Positions 1 to 7,495 of a DNA stretch of 47,353 nt are shown piece after piece; the stretch's first letter is position 1; each line of letters begins with the position of its first letter. The translations under genes were made by a program, and so were the position numbers. This DNA comes from JAKAXG01 sp035702985 (GTDB taxonomy: Bacteria > Actinomycetota > Acidimicrobiia > Acidimicrobiales > Palsa-688), in assembly GCA_035702985.1 (NCBI GenBank), contig DASSZD010000012.1, forward strand, positions 1-47,353. The letters are read 5' to 3'. The notes under the pieces are model-generated. The model searched no databases, was not told the DNA's origin, and worked only from the letters and a program-made list of their open reading frames with translations.

Positions 1-509
1 AGGAACACCGCCGCCGCCGGGCCCACCTCGAGCTGGTCCAGGGCGATCCGGTAGAAGCGGGGGTCAGGCTTGCGGCAGCCGGCCCGGGCCGACTCGACCA
101 CCACGTCGAAGTGGGGGAGCACCTCGTCGTAGAGGGACGGGACGCCCCCGGGGTCCACGAAATTGTTGGTCAGGAGTGCCGTCTTGAACTTCTGGTGGCA
201 GCGCCGGACCGCCTCCACCATCTCCGGGCGCAGCTGGCCCCGGAGCATGGCCAGGATCTCCATGGCGTCGACCCGGCCGCCGGCGGCCGCCGCCTCGGCC
301 TCGAACAGGGCCGCGAACTCCTCCGCTCCGACCTCGGAGCGCTCCAGGCGGGCCCAGGCGTTGGTGTCGGGATCGGTGGCGTTGATCCGGCGGATGAAGC
401 CGGGCTCGAGACCGTGCGCGGCCTCGTACGCGGCGAACGCGTCGAAGGGACTGGTGGTGATCACGCCGCCGAAATCCCACAGAACCGCGTGTACGTCCGA
501 GCCTTGCAT
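1..509 (-). CDS. HAD-superfamily hydrolase, truncated by window edge
   Basis: N-terminal 169 residues of a HAD-type phosphatase-like protein that runs off the left edge of the window. Motif I appears as LWDFGGV (residues 10-16), where the usual second Asp (DxD) is Gly, a variant seen in HAD-IA proteins related to the epoxide-hydrolase N-terminal phosphatase. Motif II is seen in ALLTNN, and the motif III Lys in CRKPDPRF. Motif IV, usually the next DD pair, begins where the sequence stops. The ATG start at 509 has a TAGAGT box 8 nt upstream, suggesting a very short leader. It is transcribed divergently from the NYN RNase gene. The substrate cannot be predicted, and the DFGGV variant leaves it open whether this is a classical phosphatase. 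Confidence 0.8.
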   Translation of the reverse strand, partial: MQGSDVHAVLWDFGGVITTSPFDAFAAYEAAHGLEPGFIRRINATDPDTNAWARLERSEVGAEEFAALFEAEAAAAGGRVDAMEILAMLRGQLRPEMVEAVRRCHQKFKTALLTNNFVDPGGVPSLYDEVLPHFDVVVESARAGCRKPDPRFYRIALDQLEVGPAAAVF

Positions 510-517
510 GGACCCGA

Positions 518-523
518 ACTCTA
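518..523 (-). promoter_or_regulatory. -10 box TAGAGT before HAD gene
   Basis: TAGAGT on the minus strand ends 8 nt before the ATG at 509. It fits the TANNNT actinobacterial -10 and the spacing repeated at other genes in this window. The expected transcript start would fall 1-2 nt before the ATG. Confidence 0.45.
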
Positions 524-582
524 GGGGCGTTCGGGGGGGTCCCACTGCTTCGGGGCGCCGGGATGCTTGACTCTTGATAGTC

Positions 583-2487
583 ATGGCAACGCGGCAAGTG
601 ATAGTAGATGGGTCGAACCTGGCCACCGAGGGCCGGAACATGCCCAGCCTGGAGCAGCTCGATCAGGCGGTGCGAGAGTTCATCGCGGAGAATCCCGACG
701 ACGTGATCACCGTCGTGGTGGACGCCTCGTTCGGTCACCGCATCGATCCGGCCGAGCTTCCGACCTTCGAGGCCGCCGAGGAGGCGGGCGAGCTGATCTC
801 GCCGCCGGCGGGGGCCATCGGGCGCGGTGACGCCTTCCTCCTGCGCATCGCCGAGAAGATCGGCGCCACCGTCCTGTCCAACGACTCGTTCCAGGAGTTC
901 CACGGGGAGCACCCGTGGCTGTTCGAGAAGGGACGGCTGGTCGGCGGCAAGCCGGTCCCCGGGGTGGGCTGGATATTCATGGACCGGACCCCGGTGCGGG
1001 GGGCCAAGAGCCGGGAGGTGGTCAAGGAGGCCAAGCGGCGCAAGCGGGCCGAGACGGGGGAGGCTGCGCCCACCCCCAAGGCGGCGGAGAAGCCGGCGGC
1101 CGAGAAGGTCGGCCGGCCCCGGACCAAGGCGGTAGACAGGGCCATCGCCCGGGCCACCCAGGAGGTGGTGGAGCCCAAGGCCGGGTCCAGGTCGCGCCGC
1201 CGGCGGACCACCGCGCCGCCCGCCGAGGCAGTCAACGAGCCGCTGGCGTTCATTACCTTCATCGCCGCCCATCCCCTCGGCAGCGAGGTCGTGGGAGCGG
1301 TGGTGGAGTACTCGTCCCACGGGGCGTTCGTCGACGCCGACGGGGCCCGTTGTTACGTCCCGCTGTCGGCCATGGGGGACCCGCCGCCCCGCAAGGCCCG
1401 GGAGGTGGTGACCAAGGGGGAGAGCCGAGCGCTCGTCGTGCAGGCCTTCGACCCTCAGCGGCGGGGCATCGAGCTGGCCCTGCCCGGATTCGCCCATCTG
1501 GCCGGCGGCCCCACCGCAGAGACGGTGGAGGCCGAGATCCGGGGCGAGGCCAAGCCGGGAGAGGCGGCCAAGCCGGCCCGCCGGCGCCGGGGCAAGGCTG
1601 AGATGGCGGAGGGGGCGGTCGAGGAGGAGGCGGCCGCCCCCGAGGTGACCGCTCCGGAGAAGCCGGCTCGGCGCGTTCGCAAGCCGGCGGCCGCCGCGGC
1701 CGCCCCCGTCGCCGGGGCGCAGCCGGTTCCCGCCGGGGCCGGCCCGGCCGGTCCAGCCGGTCCGGAGGAGGGGACCCCGCCCCCCCGGGCTCCCCGGCGC
1801 CGGGTGGCGAAGGCTGCTCCGGGTGAGGGCCCGGTCGCTCCTGAGGAGGCGGTGGCGGCTGGGCCGCGGCGTCGGGTGGCGAAGGCTGCTCCGGCGCCGG
1901 GGGCGGCTGAGGAAGGCGCTGCCCCGGCACCCGCCCGCAAGCGGGCCGCGGCCCGGAAGGCGCCGGGTGGGGCAGAGACCGGAGGAGAGGCGGCTCCGAC
2001 CGCCGGGCCCCGGCCGGCCTCCGGCGAGGGACAGGCCGGCGAAGCCCCGGCCAGGAAGACGGCGGCGAGGAGGACCCCGGCCAGGAAGGCGGCGGCCGCC
2101 GGTCCGGAAGCGGCGGCCGAGGCCACCGCCCCGCCCGCCAAGGCCCCGGCCCGCAGGGGGACCAGGAAGGCCGTGGCCGACGTCGGTACGGCCGGCCCCG
2201 GGACGGAGCCGGTGGAGAAGGTCCCGGCCGCCCGCAAGACCGGCCGGACCGCCGCCCGGAAGGCGACCGGCGCAGGCGGGGCGGCTGAGGGGTCGGGTGC
2301 CGAGACCGGACCCAACGGGGCTGACAAGGCACCGGCCAAGCGCTCCGCCACCCGGAAGGCGGCCCCGGCCCGGACGGCGGCCGGCGAAGCCCCGCCGGCG
2401 GAGGGCAACCATCGCGCCGCCGCCCCCGCCAGGAAGCGGGCGCCGGCCAAGCGTTCGGCCCCGACCTCCGACAGACCCGCCGGCTAG
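583..2487 (+). CDS. NYN/Zc3h12a-like ribonuclease with S1-like domain and Ala/Pro/Lys-rich tail
   Basis: 634 residues from the ATG at 583; an in-frame TTG at 574 is a weaker alternative. Residues 1-125 look like a NYN (PIN-like) RNase of the Zc3h12a type, with four spaced acidic residues: D9 (VDGSN), D47 (VVVDASFG), D83 (GRGD) and D101 (SNDSF), the expected metal-binding set. Residues about 220-306 resemble an S1/OB RNA-binding fold (VVGAVVEYSSHGAFVD). Residues 310-634 are a low-complexity, strongly basic tail of Ala, Pro, Lys and Arg, with KAAPA and RKTA motifs like those of bacterial histone-H1-like proteins. A 22-bp direct repeat (1801-1822 and 1873-1894, 72 bp apart) encodes a repeated RVAKAAP. 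The role is inferred: RNA cleavage, with the tail binding RNA or DNA. Domain calls rest on motif reading alone. Confidence 0.75.
   Translation: MATRQVIVDGSNLATEGRNMPSLEQLDQAVREFIAENPDDVITVVVDASFGHRIDPAELPTFEAAEEAGELISPPAGAIGRGDAFLLRIAEKIGATVLSNDSFQEFHGEHPWLFEKGRLVGGKPVPGVGWIFMDRTPVRGAKSREVVKEAKRRKRAETGEAAPTPKAAEKPAAEKVGRPRTKAVDRAIARATQEVVEPKAGSRSRRRRTTAPPAEAVNEPLAFITFIAAHPLGSEVVGAVVEYSSHGAFVDADGARCYVPLSAMGDPPPRKAREVVTKGESRALVVQAFDPQRRGIELALPGFAHLAGGPTAETVEAEIRGEAKPGEAAKPARRRRGKAEMAEGAVEEEAAAPEVTAPEKPARRVRKPAAAAAAPVAGAQPVPAGAGPAGPAGPEEGTPPPRAPRRRVAKAAPGEGPVAPEEAVAAGPRRRVAKAAPAPGAAEEGAAPAPARKRAAARKAPGGAETGGEAAPTAGPRPASGEGQAGEAPARKTAARRTPARKAAAAGPEAAAEATAPPAKAPARRGTRKAVADVGTAGPGTEPVEKVPAARKTGRTAARKATGAGGAAEGSGAETGPNGADKAPAKRSATRKAAPARTAAGEAPPAEGNHRAAAPARKRAPAKRSAPTSDRPAG
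1801..1894. repeat. In-gene direct repeat, 22 bp, period 72 bp
   Basis: The same 22-bp string (starting CGGGTGGCGAAGGC) occurs at 1801-1822 and 1873-1894, in frame within the tail of the NYN RNase gene. It duplicates the peptide RVAKAAP. It is long enough for slippage or recombination, so tail length may vary between strains. Confidence 0.8.
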
Positions 2488-2536
2488 GAGCGTCCGGTCC
2501 GTCCCGCCCGGCCGCAACCACGCCGGCCGGGTTCCC

Positions 2537-2542
2537 TACCAT
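2537..2542 (+). promoter_or_regulatory. -10 box TACCAT before xthA
   Basis: TACCAT ends 10 nt before the xthA ATG (2553). It fits TANNNT and predicts a leader of only about 3-4 nt. Confidence 0.45.
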
Positions 2543-2552
2543 TGGCAGGGTC

Positions 2553-3341
2553 ATGCGAATAGCCACCTGGAACGTCAACTCGCTGAAGGCCCGCCTGCCC
2601 CGGGTGGAGGAATGGCTGGGCTACGCCCGGCCGGACGTGGTGTGCCTGCAGGAGACCAAGTTGAGCGACGCCACGTTTCCGCACATGGCCTTCGCCGCCC
2701 TCGGCTACGAGAGCGTCCATCACGGGGACGGGCAGTGGAACGGGGTGGCCATCCTGTCCAAGGTCGGTATCGACGAGCCGGTCTCGGGGTTCGCGGCGCC
2801 GCTCGAACCGGACTCCGACACCCGCATCATCAGCGCCCGCTGCGGCGGGGTCCACGTCACGAGCGTCTACGTACCCAACGGGCGCAGCATCGGCTCGGAC
2901 CACTACGCCTACAAGCTGGCCTGGATGGCCAAGCTGCGCCAGCACCTCGACGCCCTGACCAGCCCGGCCGAACAGGTGGCGGTCTGCGGCGACTTCAACA
3001 TCGCCCCGGCGGACGCCGACGTGTGGGATCCCGCCGCGTTCGCCGGATCCACCCACGTGACCGGACCGGAGCGCCAGGCCCTCCAGGAGCTCGAGGCGTG
3101 GGGCCTGGTCGACGCCTTCCGTCGGCGCTACCCCGAGGACCGGCTCTACAGCTACTGGGACTACCGGGCCGGTGACTTCCACGAGCACCGGGGCATGAGG
3201 ATCGACCTGCTCCTGCTCAGCGAACCGCTGGTGGGCCGCATGGGCTGGGCCCTGGTCGACCGTAACGCCCGCAAGGGCAAGCTTCCGTCCGACCACGCCC
3301 CGGTGTTCGTCGATCTGGGCGACTCCGGGGAGCAGCCATGA
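2553..3341 (+). CDS. xthA: Exodeoxyribonuclease III (AP endonuclease, EEP family)
   Basis: 262 residues, the usual length for XthA. It is a cytoplasmic Mg-dependent repair nuclease that nicks 5' of abasic sites and removes blocked 3' ends. Family motifs appear in order: WNVNSLKAR at the N-terminus (metal/phosphate binding), LQETKL (catalytic Glu), GDFNIAP (catalytic Asp/Asn) and the C-terminal SDHAPV (Asp-His pair). The ATG at 2553 starts exactly at the conserved MRIATWNVN. The stop overlaps the next gene's start (ATGA, 3338-3341), so the thioesterase is probably translationally coupled. XthA and the abasic-site-making glycosylase MutM (24061) both lie in this window but are not linked. Confidence 0.96.
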   Translation: MRIATWNVNSLKARLPRVEEWLGYARPDVVCLQETKLSDATFPHMAFAALGYESVHHGDGQWNGVAILSKVGIDEPVSGFAAPLEPDSDTRIISARCGGVHVTSVYVPNGRSIGSDHYAYKLAWMAKLRQHLDALTSPAEQVAVCGDFNIAPADADVWDPAAFAGSTHVTGPERQALQELEAWGLVDAFRRRYPEDRLYSYWDYRAGDFHEHRGMRIDLLLLSEPLVGRMGWALVDRNARKGKLPSDHAPVFVDLGDSGEQP

Positions 3342-4072
3342 GCGCCCCGGGCCCCGGGCCCACCGACGGGACGCCGCCGGTCGACTCCCAGCTGGCCGCC
3401 CACCTGGGCCAGGCGCTCGAGGCGGTCCGGGCCACGGCCGGCGACCCGGCGGTGGCGGCCGCCCGCCAGGTGGGGGAGACCCTGCGGCGGGTGATCGATC
3501 GCCTCACCGCGACCTCCGCCCCGCCCGAGGTGCTGCTGGAGGCGGCCGAGCGTCTCGAGCAGGTCCGGGGTCTGCTGCAGCCCTTCGACACCGTGCGCCG
3601 CTACGAGGGCGCCTCCGAGGCCTCGGGGCTGGCCCAGGACCGGGCCTTTTTTGACTGGTCCCCCCAGCTCGGGCTGTCCAACCCGCTGGCGCCTCCGATC
3701 CGGGTCGCCGTGCGCGACGGGGCGGTGGTCGGCACCGCCCGCTTCGGGATCGCCTACGAGGGCCCTCCGGGCTGCGTGCACGGCGGCCACATAGCCGCCG
3801 CCTTCGACGAGGTGCTGGGCCTGACCCAGACGCTGTCGGGACAGGTGGGCATGACCGGAACCCTGTCGGTCAGGTACCGCCGACCCACCCCGCTGTACAG
3901 CCAGCTGACCTTCGAGGGTCGGGTGGATACGGTCAGCGGCCGCAAGGTGTTCACCTCCGGCCGTCTGATGGCCGGGGAGGAGCTGACGGCCGAGGCCACC
4001 GGGCTGTTCATCGCCATCAGCCCCGAGCGGTTCCTGGCCGGGGCGGACCGGCGCCAGCCGGACCGCGACTGA
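3338..4072 (+). CDS. PaaI-type hotdog-fold thioesterase
   Basis: 244 residues. The C-terminal half (about 110-240) is a hotdog thioesterase domain with the PaaI/4HBT signature region GCVHGGHIAAAFDEVLG, where the HGG and the following acidic residue form the active-site helix region. Such enzymes hydrolyse acyl- or aryl-CoA thioesters; the substrate cannot be told from sequence. The first ~100 residues are an Ala/Pro-rich extension, possibly helical, longer than in a minimal PaaI protein. The start overlaps the xthA stop by 4 nt. No catalytic link between the two products is obvious, so the coupling probably reflects compaction only. Confidence 0.85.
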   Translation: MSAPGPGPTDGTPPVDSQLAAHLGQALEAVRATAGDPAVAAARQVGETLRRVIDRLTATSAPPEVLLEAAERLEQVRGLLQPFDTVRRYEGASEASGLAQDRAFFDWSPQLGLSNPLAPPIRVAVRDGAVVGTARFGIAYEGPPGCVHGGHIAAAFDEVLGLTQTLSGQVGMTGTLSVRYRRPTPLYSQLTFEGRVDTVSGRKVFTSGRLMAGEELTAEATGLFIAISPERFLAGADRRQPDRD

Positions 4073-4110
4073 GCAGCCCCCGGCCGACCCGGGCGCTCAG
4101 GAGCGGATGG

Positions 4111-4539
4111 TCAGATAGCGGCGCCGGTCAGGATGGGAAGAGGCAACGAGCTGACCGCCAGCAGTTCGTCGGCGGTGAGGATCCACGGCAGCGGCAGCGC
4201 CGCCGAGCCCGAACCGACCAGCGGGCGGGGCTTGCGGGGGAACGACGCCCCGGAGCTGCCGCCCCGACCCCGGTAGACGATCAGGCCGGTCAACGGGTCG
4301 GGAACGGCGTCCAGCGCCGCCTTCACCATGGTCAGGTTGGTGTAGGCCTCCCAGGTGTCCTCGCCGCTGAAGGCGACCTCGAACACCACGCCCCAGGTGT
4401 GGCGATGCCACGACCAGTCGGAAGCCCCTGAGGTGATGGCGGCCTCGATCAGGACGTCACGGTAGGCCTCGGCCCAAACCGACGCCGACGTGGCACCATC
4501 GAACACTTCAATCGAGTACCACGCGCTCACGAGGCTCAA
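4111..4539 (-). CDS. Conserved-looking protein of unknown function
   Basis: 142 residues. I do not recognise a family. The start is a TTG at 4537-4539 with AGGAG five nt upstream (AGGAGTATCATTG); an in-frame GTG at 4528-4530 is the alternative. The N-terminal half is rich in Trp and acidic residues (SWHRHTWGVVFEVAF) and looks like a compact alpha/beta domain. There is a Gly/Ser/Arg-rich loop (RGRGGSSGASFPRKPRP), and the C-terminus carries hydrophobic segments but no clear membrane helix or signal peptide. It lies downstream of the UvrD2-like helicase on the same strand with a 45-nt gap, so co-transcription is possible. Coding is supported by the Shine-Dalgarno and by a composition unlike a GC-rich shadow frame. 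Confidence 0.65.
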   Translation of the reverse strand: MSLVSAWYSIEVFDGATSASVWAEAYRDVLIEAAITSGASDWSWHRHTWGVVFEVAFSGEDTWEAYTNLTMVKAALDAVPDPLTGLIVYRGRGGSSGASFPRKPRPLVGSGSAALPLPWILTADELLAVSSLPLPILTGAAI

Positions 4540-4584
4540 TGATACTCCTATTCGGGCTGCCGGTCTCCCCCCTAAATGTGGCTT

Positions 4585-6636
4585 TCAGGCAGATTCGGCG
4601 CGTTCGCCGAGAATATCCAGGATGGGGGCCCCGTAGCGCTGCGCCTTCACCGGACCGAAGCCGGGCACGGCGAGCAGCTCGTCCATAGTGGCTGGGCGCC
4701 GGCGGGCCAGGGCATCGACGGTGGCGTCGTGGAGCAGCACCGCCGGCGGGACGCCGGTGTGGCGGGCCGTCTCCAGCCGCCACGCCCGGATGGCGTCGCG
4801 TACGGCCGGGTCGGGCTCCGGCCAGGCCCCCCGGGCGCCCGGCCCCGGCTGGGGCGGGAGCGGGGCGCCCTGGCGCAGCCCGGCGCGCTGCTCGGCCAGG
4901 CGCCGTCGCCACTGCTCGGCGCTGGCCGTGGATCCCGCCCCCGGTCCGCCGGGCCCGGCGCCGGTGTCGATGGCGGCCTCGATGCTGCCCAGCCAGCGGG
5001 ACGGGCGGCGCGGCACCGGGCGGCCGCCGAACGAACGGGACCGGGCCCAGGACACCGTCAGGTGCTCGACCGCCCGGGTGAGAGCCACGTAGAGGAGCTG
5101 GCGCTCCTCCGTCTCGGCCGGTCCCGAATCGGAGCGTCCCAGTGGGACGAGGCCCTCCTCCACACCGGCCACCCACACCCGCTCCCATTCGAGGCCCTTG
5201 GCCCGGTGGAAGCTGCTCAACGTCACTGCCGCGTGTCCGGCCCCTCCCGCCGAGCGGTCCCGGTCGGCGGACGGGAGCCAGTCCAGCCATTCGCCGGCCG
5301 TGGCCCCCGGCTGCAGGGTCACGAACGCCTGGCCGGCCTCGAGCAGGCCCTGGAGGACCTGCGGGCCGTCGGGTCCGGCCTGGTCGATCATCTCCCGCAG
5401 GTCGGCCAGGACCCCCGACAACGGCTGGTGACCGCGCCGGCGCCACTCCCCGATCAGGTCGCGCCCCACCGGGTCGTCGAGCAGCGCCGCGCTGGCCGCC
5501 GACCACCACGGGATCCCGGCCGCGCCGAGCGCCGAGGCCAGGACCGACAGCTGGGCGTTGGTGCGGGTCAGCACGGCCATGGACGACCACGGGCTGCCCT
5601 CGCCGCCCGCCGCCGAGATGGCGGCGGCGATACCCCGGGCCTCGGCGGCGTCGGACTCGTAACTGCGCAGCACCGGGCTGGGGCCGTGCCGGCCGGCGGC
5701 TCGCAGCCTCCGCCCCGCCGGTCCGAGAACCGACGCCGCCACCCGGACGATCTGTTCGCTGCAGCGATGGTTGTCGTCGAGGTGGAGCACCTCCGCCGAC
5801 GGCCACCGGCGGGGCAGGTCGGCCAGCAGCGTGGGGTCGGCCCCGTTCCACCCGTAGATGGCCTGGTTCGGGTCGCCCACCACGCACAGGTCCGTGGACG
5901 ACCCCAGCCAGGCGAGCAGCAGGCGGTGCTGCAGCGGGTTGAGGTCCTGGAACTCGTCCACGAACACGTGGCGCCACCGCCACCGCTGAGCGCCGGCGAA
6001 CTCCGGGTCACGCTCCAGGGCATCGGCGCAGCGGCCCAGCAGATCGTCGAAGTCGATGAGGCCCCGGCGCCGCTTCTCGGCCTCGTACCGGGCGTACACG
6101 GCGGCCGTCGCGGCGGCGCCGACACCGGCCGGAAGCAGCCGGGGCCGCTGCTGCAGCTCGGCCTCGAAGCGCTCCGGGCCGATGGCCCGGGCCTGGGCCC
6201 ATTCGATGGCCGACGCCAGCTCGGCCAGCGGGACCCGCTCGAAACCGGGCCGCCCGGCGATCAGCGGGCCGAGCAATCGGGACTTGCGGTCGAGCAGGGT
6301 GGGCGGGCTCTGGCGGCGATCGGCCCACCACCTCTGCAGCTGGGCGGTGGCGTGGGCGTGGAACGTGCCGGCCGCCACCCCGTCGCGCAGGCCCAGGCCG
6401 GCCAGCCGGTGGCGCAGCTCGCCGGCCGCCTTGCGGGTGAAGGTCACGGCCAGGGTGTGCCCCGGCTCGGCCCGGCCGGTGAGGCACCGGTAGGCGATGC
6501 GCCGGGTCAGGACCCGGGTCTTTCCCGCCCCGGCCGCGGCCATGATGCACAGCGGGGCGGCCTCGCTGGTCACCGCCGCCCGCTGGGCGGCGGTCAGCCC
6601 GGCCAGGAGCTCTTCGGTGCTGGGCGGAACGGCCAC
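4585..6636 (-). CDS. uvrD2: UvrD2-like superfamily 1 DNA helicase with C-terminal HRDC domain
   Basis: 683 residues. ATP-dependent 3'-5' DNA helicase for repair. The Q-motif region (GLTAAQRAAV) precedes Walker A AAAGAGKT (33-40). Motif Ia is in AVTFTRKAA, motif II is DEFQDL (about 227-232), followed by GDPNQAIYGW (motif III), and near residue 500 LLYVALTRAVEHL (motif VI). The last ~75 residues (RAWRLETARHTGVPP...LLAVPGFGP) are an HRDC domain, as in mycobacterial UvrD2. Mycobacterial UvrD2 has a tetracysteine module between helicase core and HRDC; here the linker is Gly/Pro/Ala-rich with no cysteines. The start is GTG at 6636 with TATCTT on the minus strand 7 nt upstream, implying a leaderless mRNA. 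Confidence 0.9.
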   Translation of the reverse strand: MAVPPSTEELLAGLTAAQRAAVTSEAAPLCIMAAAGAGKTRVLTRRIAYRCLTGRAEPGHTLAVTFTRKAAGELRHRLAGLGLRDGVAAGTFHAHATAQLQRWWADRRQSPPTLLDRKSRLLGPLIAGRPGFERVPLAELASAIEWAQARAIGPERFEAELQQRPRLLPAGVGAAATAAVYARYEAEKRRRGLIDFDDLLGRCADALERDPEFAGAQRWRWRHVFVDEFQDLNPLQHRLLLAWLGSSTDLCVVGDPNQAIYGWNGADPTLLADLPRRWPSAEVLHLDDNHRCSEQIVRVAASVLGPAGRRLRAAGRHGPSPVLRSYESDAAEARGIAAAISAAGGEGSPWSSMAVLTRTNAQLSVLASALGAAGIPWWSAASAALLDDPVGRDLIGEWRRRGHQPLSGVLADLREMIDQAGPDGPQVLQGLLEAGQAFVTLQPGATAGEWLDWLPSADRDRSAGGAGHAAVTLSSFHRAKGLEWERVWVAGVEEGLVPLGRSDSGPAETEERQLLYVALTRAVEHLTVSWARSRSFGGRPVPRRPSRWLGSIEAAIDTGAGPGGPGAGSTASAEQWRRRLAEQRAGLRQGAPLPPQPGPGARGAWPEPDPAVRDAIRAWRLETARHTGVPPAVLLHDATVDALARRRPATMDELLAVPGFGPVKAQRYGAPILDILGERAESA

Positions 6637-6643
6637 CCGTCCG

Positions 6644-6649
6644 AAGATA
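6644..6649 (-). promoter_or_regulatory. -10 box TATCTT, leaderless start of uvrD2
   Basis: TATCTT on the minus strand, 7 nt before the GTG at 6636. This is the spacing expected when transcription starts at the first base of the start codon. No Shine-Dalgarno lies in the 7-nt gap. Confidence 0.5.
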
Positions 6650-6862
6650 CGAAGGAGGTGTGACCGTATGGTGGATGCTCGGGTTCAGCCCCCCGGATGC
6701 TCGACGACCCGGTTGCGCGCCTGGCGGACGATCCCCCCGAACCATCCAGCCGGCGCTGCAACCGGGCTGCTGTCGATGCGAAGGAGTGTGCCTGACCGCG
6801 ACGGCGCAAGTCAAGGGTCGCTGCCGCGGTTTTCCGCCTGCGGTCGGATTGGGGAAGTTACG

Positions 6863-7495
6863 GTGAGGGCGATGCCCGCACTGCGACGCCGGCTGACCGC
6901 CGGGGAGGAGGTCGTTCTCGACGTCCGGCCCCACTGGTCGACGCTGGCCGCCCCGGTGGTCCTCCTGGCCGCCGTCATCGCCGGGGCGGTGACCGCCCTG
7001 GTCGACGGGGTGCCCACCTGGGTGGACTGGCCGGTACTCGTGGTGCTGTCGCTGGCCGCCCTGTGGCTGCTGGCCCGGTACCTGACCTGGTCCAACACCC
7101 GACTGGTGCTCACGACGTGGCGGGTCATCGAGCGCCGGGGCGTCCTGGCCCGCACCACCCGGGAGATCCCGCTGGCCGCCGTATCGGAGGTGGGGGTGCG
7201 GCGCAGCCTGATGGAGCGGATGATCGGCACGGGGTCGTTGGTCATCGAGTCCGCCGCCCGGGACGGGGCGGAGGTTTTCCCCTCCCTGCCCCGCCCGGCG
7301 TTGCTGCGGGACGAGATCTACGACCGGATGGCCCAGGCGGCCCGGCCCGGCCCTCAGGCGGCCGGGTTCCAGGCCGCCGGGCGGGAGCCGTCGATACCGG
7401 AGCAGATCGACCAGCTGGACCGGCTACGCCGGCGGGGGGCGCTGAGCGACGAGGAGTTCGAGCGCAAGAAGACCGAGTTGCTGGACCGCCTGTGA
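6863..7495 (+). CDS. Membrane protein with bacterial PH domain and C-terminal SHOCT motif
   Basis: 210 residues from GTG 6863, which has GGGGAAG (6851-6857) five nt upstream; ATG 6872 is an equally legal start three codons later. Two hydrophobic helices (about residues 25-47 and 53-70) precede a bPH2-type domain (NTRLVLTTWRVIERRGVLARTTREIPL). The last ~33 residues (IPEQIDQLDRLRRRGALSDEEFERKKTELL) are a SHOCT oligomerisation motif. Such proteins sit in the cytoplasmic membrane with the PH domain inside; their function is mostly unknown. The stop overlaps the next start (GTGA, 7492-7495), so it is coupled to the BtuF-like gene. It diverges from uvrD2, with 226 nt between them that hold no other gene I can support. 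Confidence 0.85.
   Translation: MRAMPALRRRLTAGEEVVLDVRPHWSTLAAPVVLLAAVIAGAVTALVDGVPTWVDWPVLVVLSLAALWLLARYLTWSNTRLVLTTWRVIERRGVLARTTREIPLAAVSEVGVRRSLMERMIGTGSLVIESAARDGAEVFPSLPRPALLRDEIYDRMAQAARPGPQAAGFQAAGREPSIPEQIDQLDRLRRRGALSDEEFERKKTELLDRL

Noticed and set aside
567..572. TTGACT perfect -35 before the NYN RNase gene
   Set aside because: No TANNNT -10 lies about 17 nt downstream of it, and that position is already inside the coding sequence.
64..2517. Very long open frame on the minus strand opposite the NYN RNase gene
   Set aside because: It is a shadow frame of GC-rich DNA, made mostly of Gly/Arg/Leu/Pro with no recognisable domain, and it overlaps the HAD gene and the real plus-strand genes.
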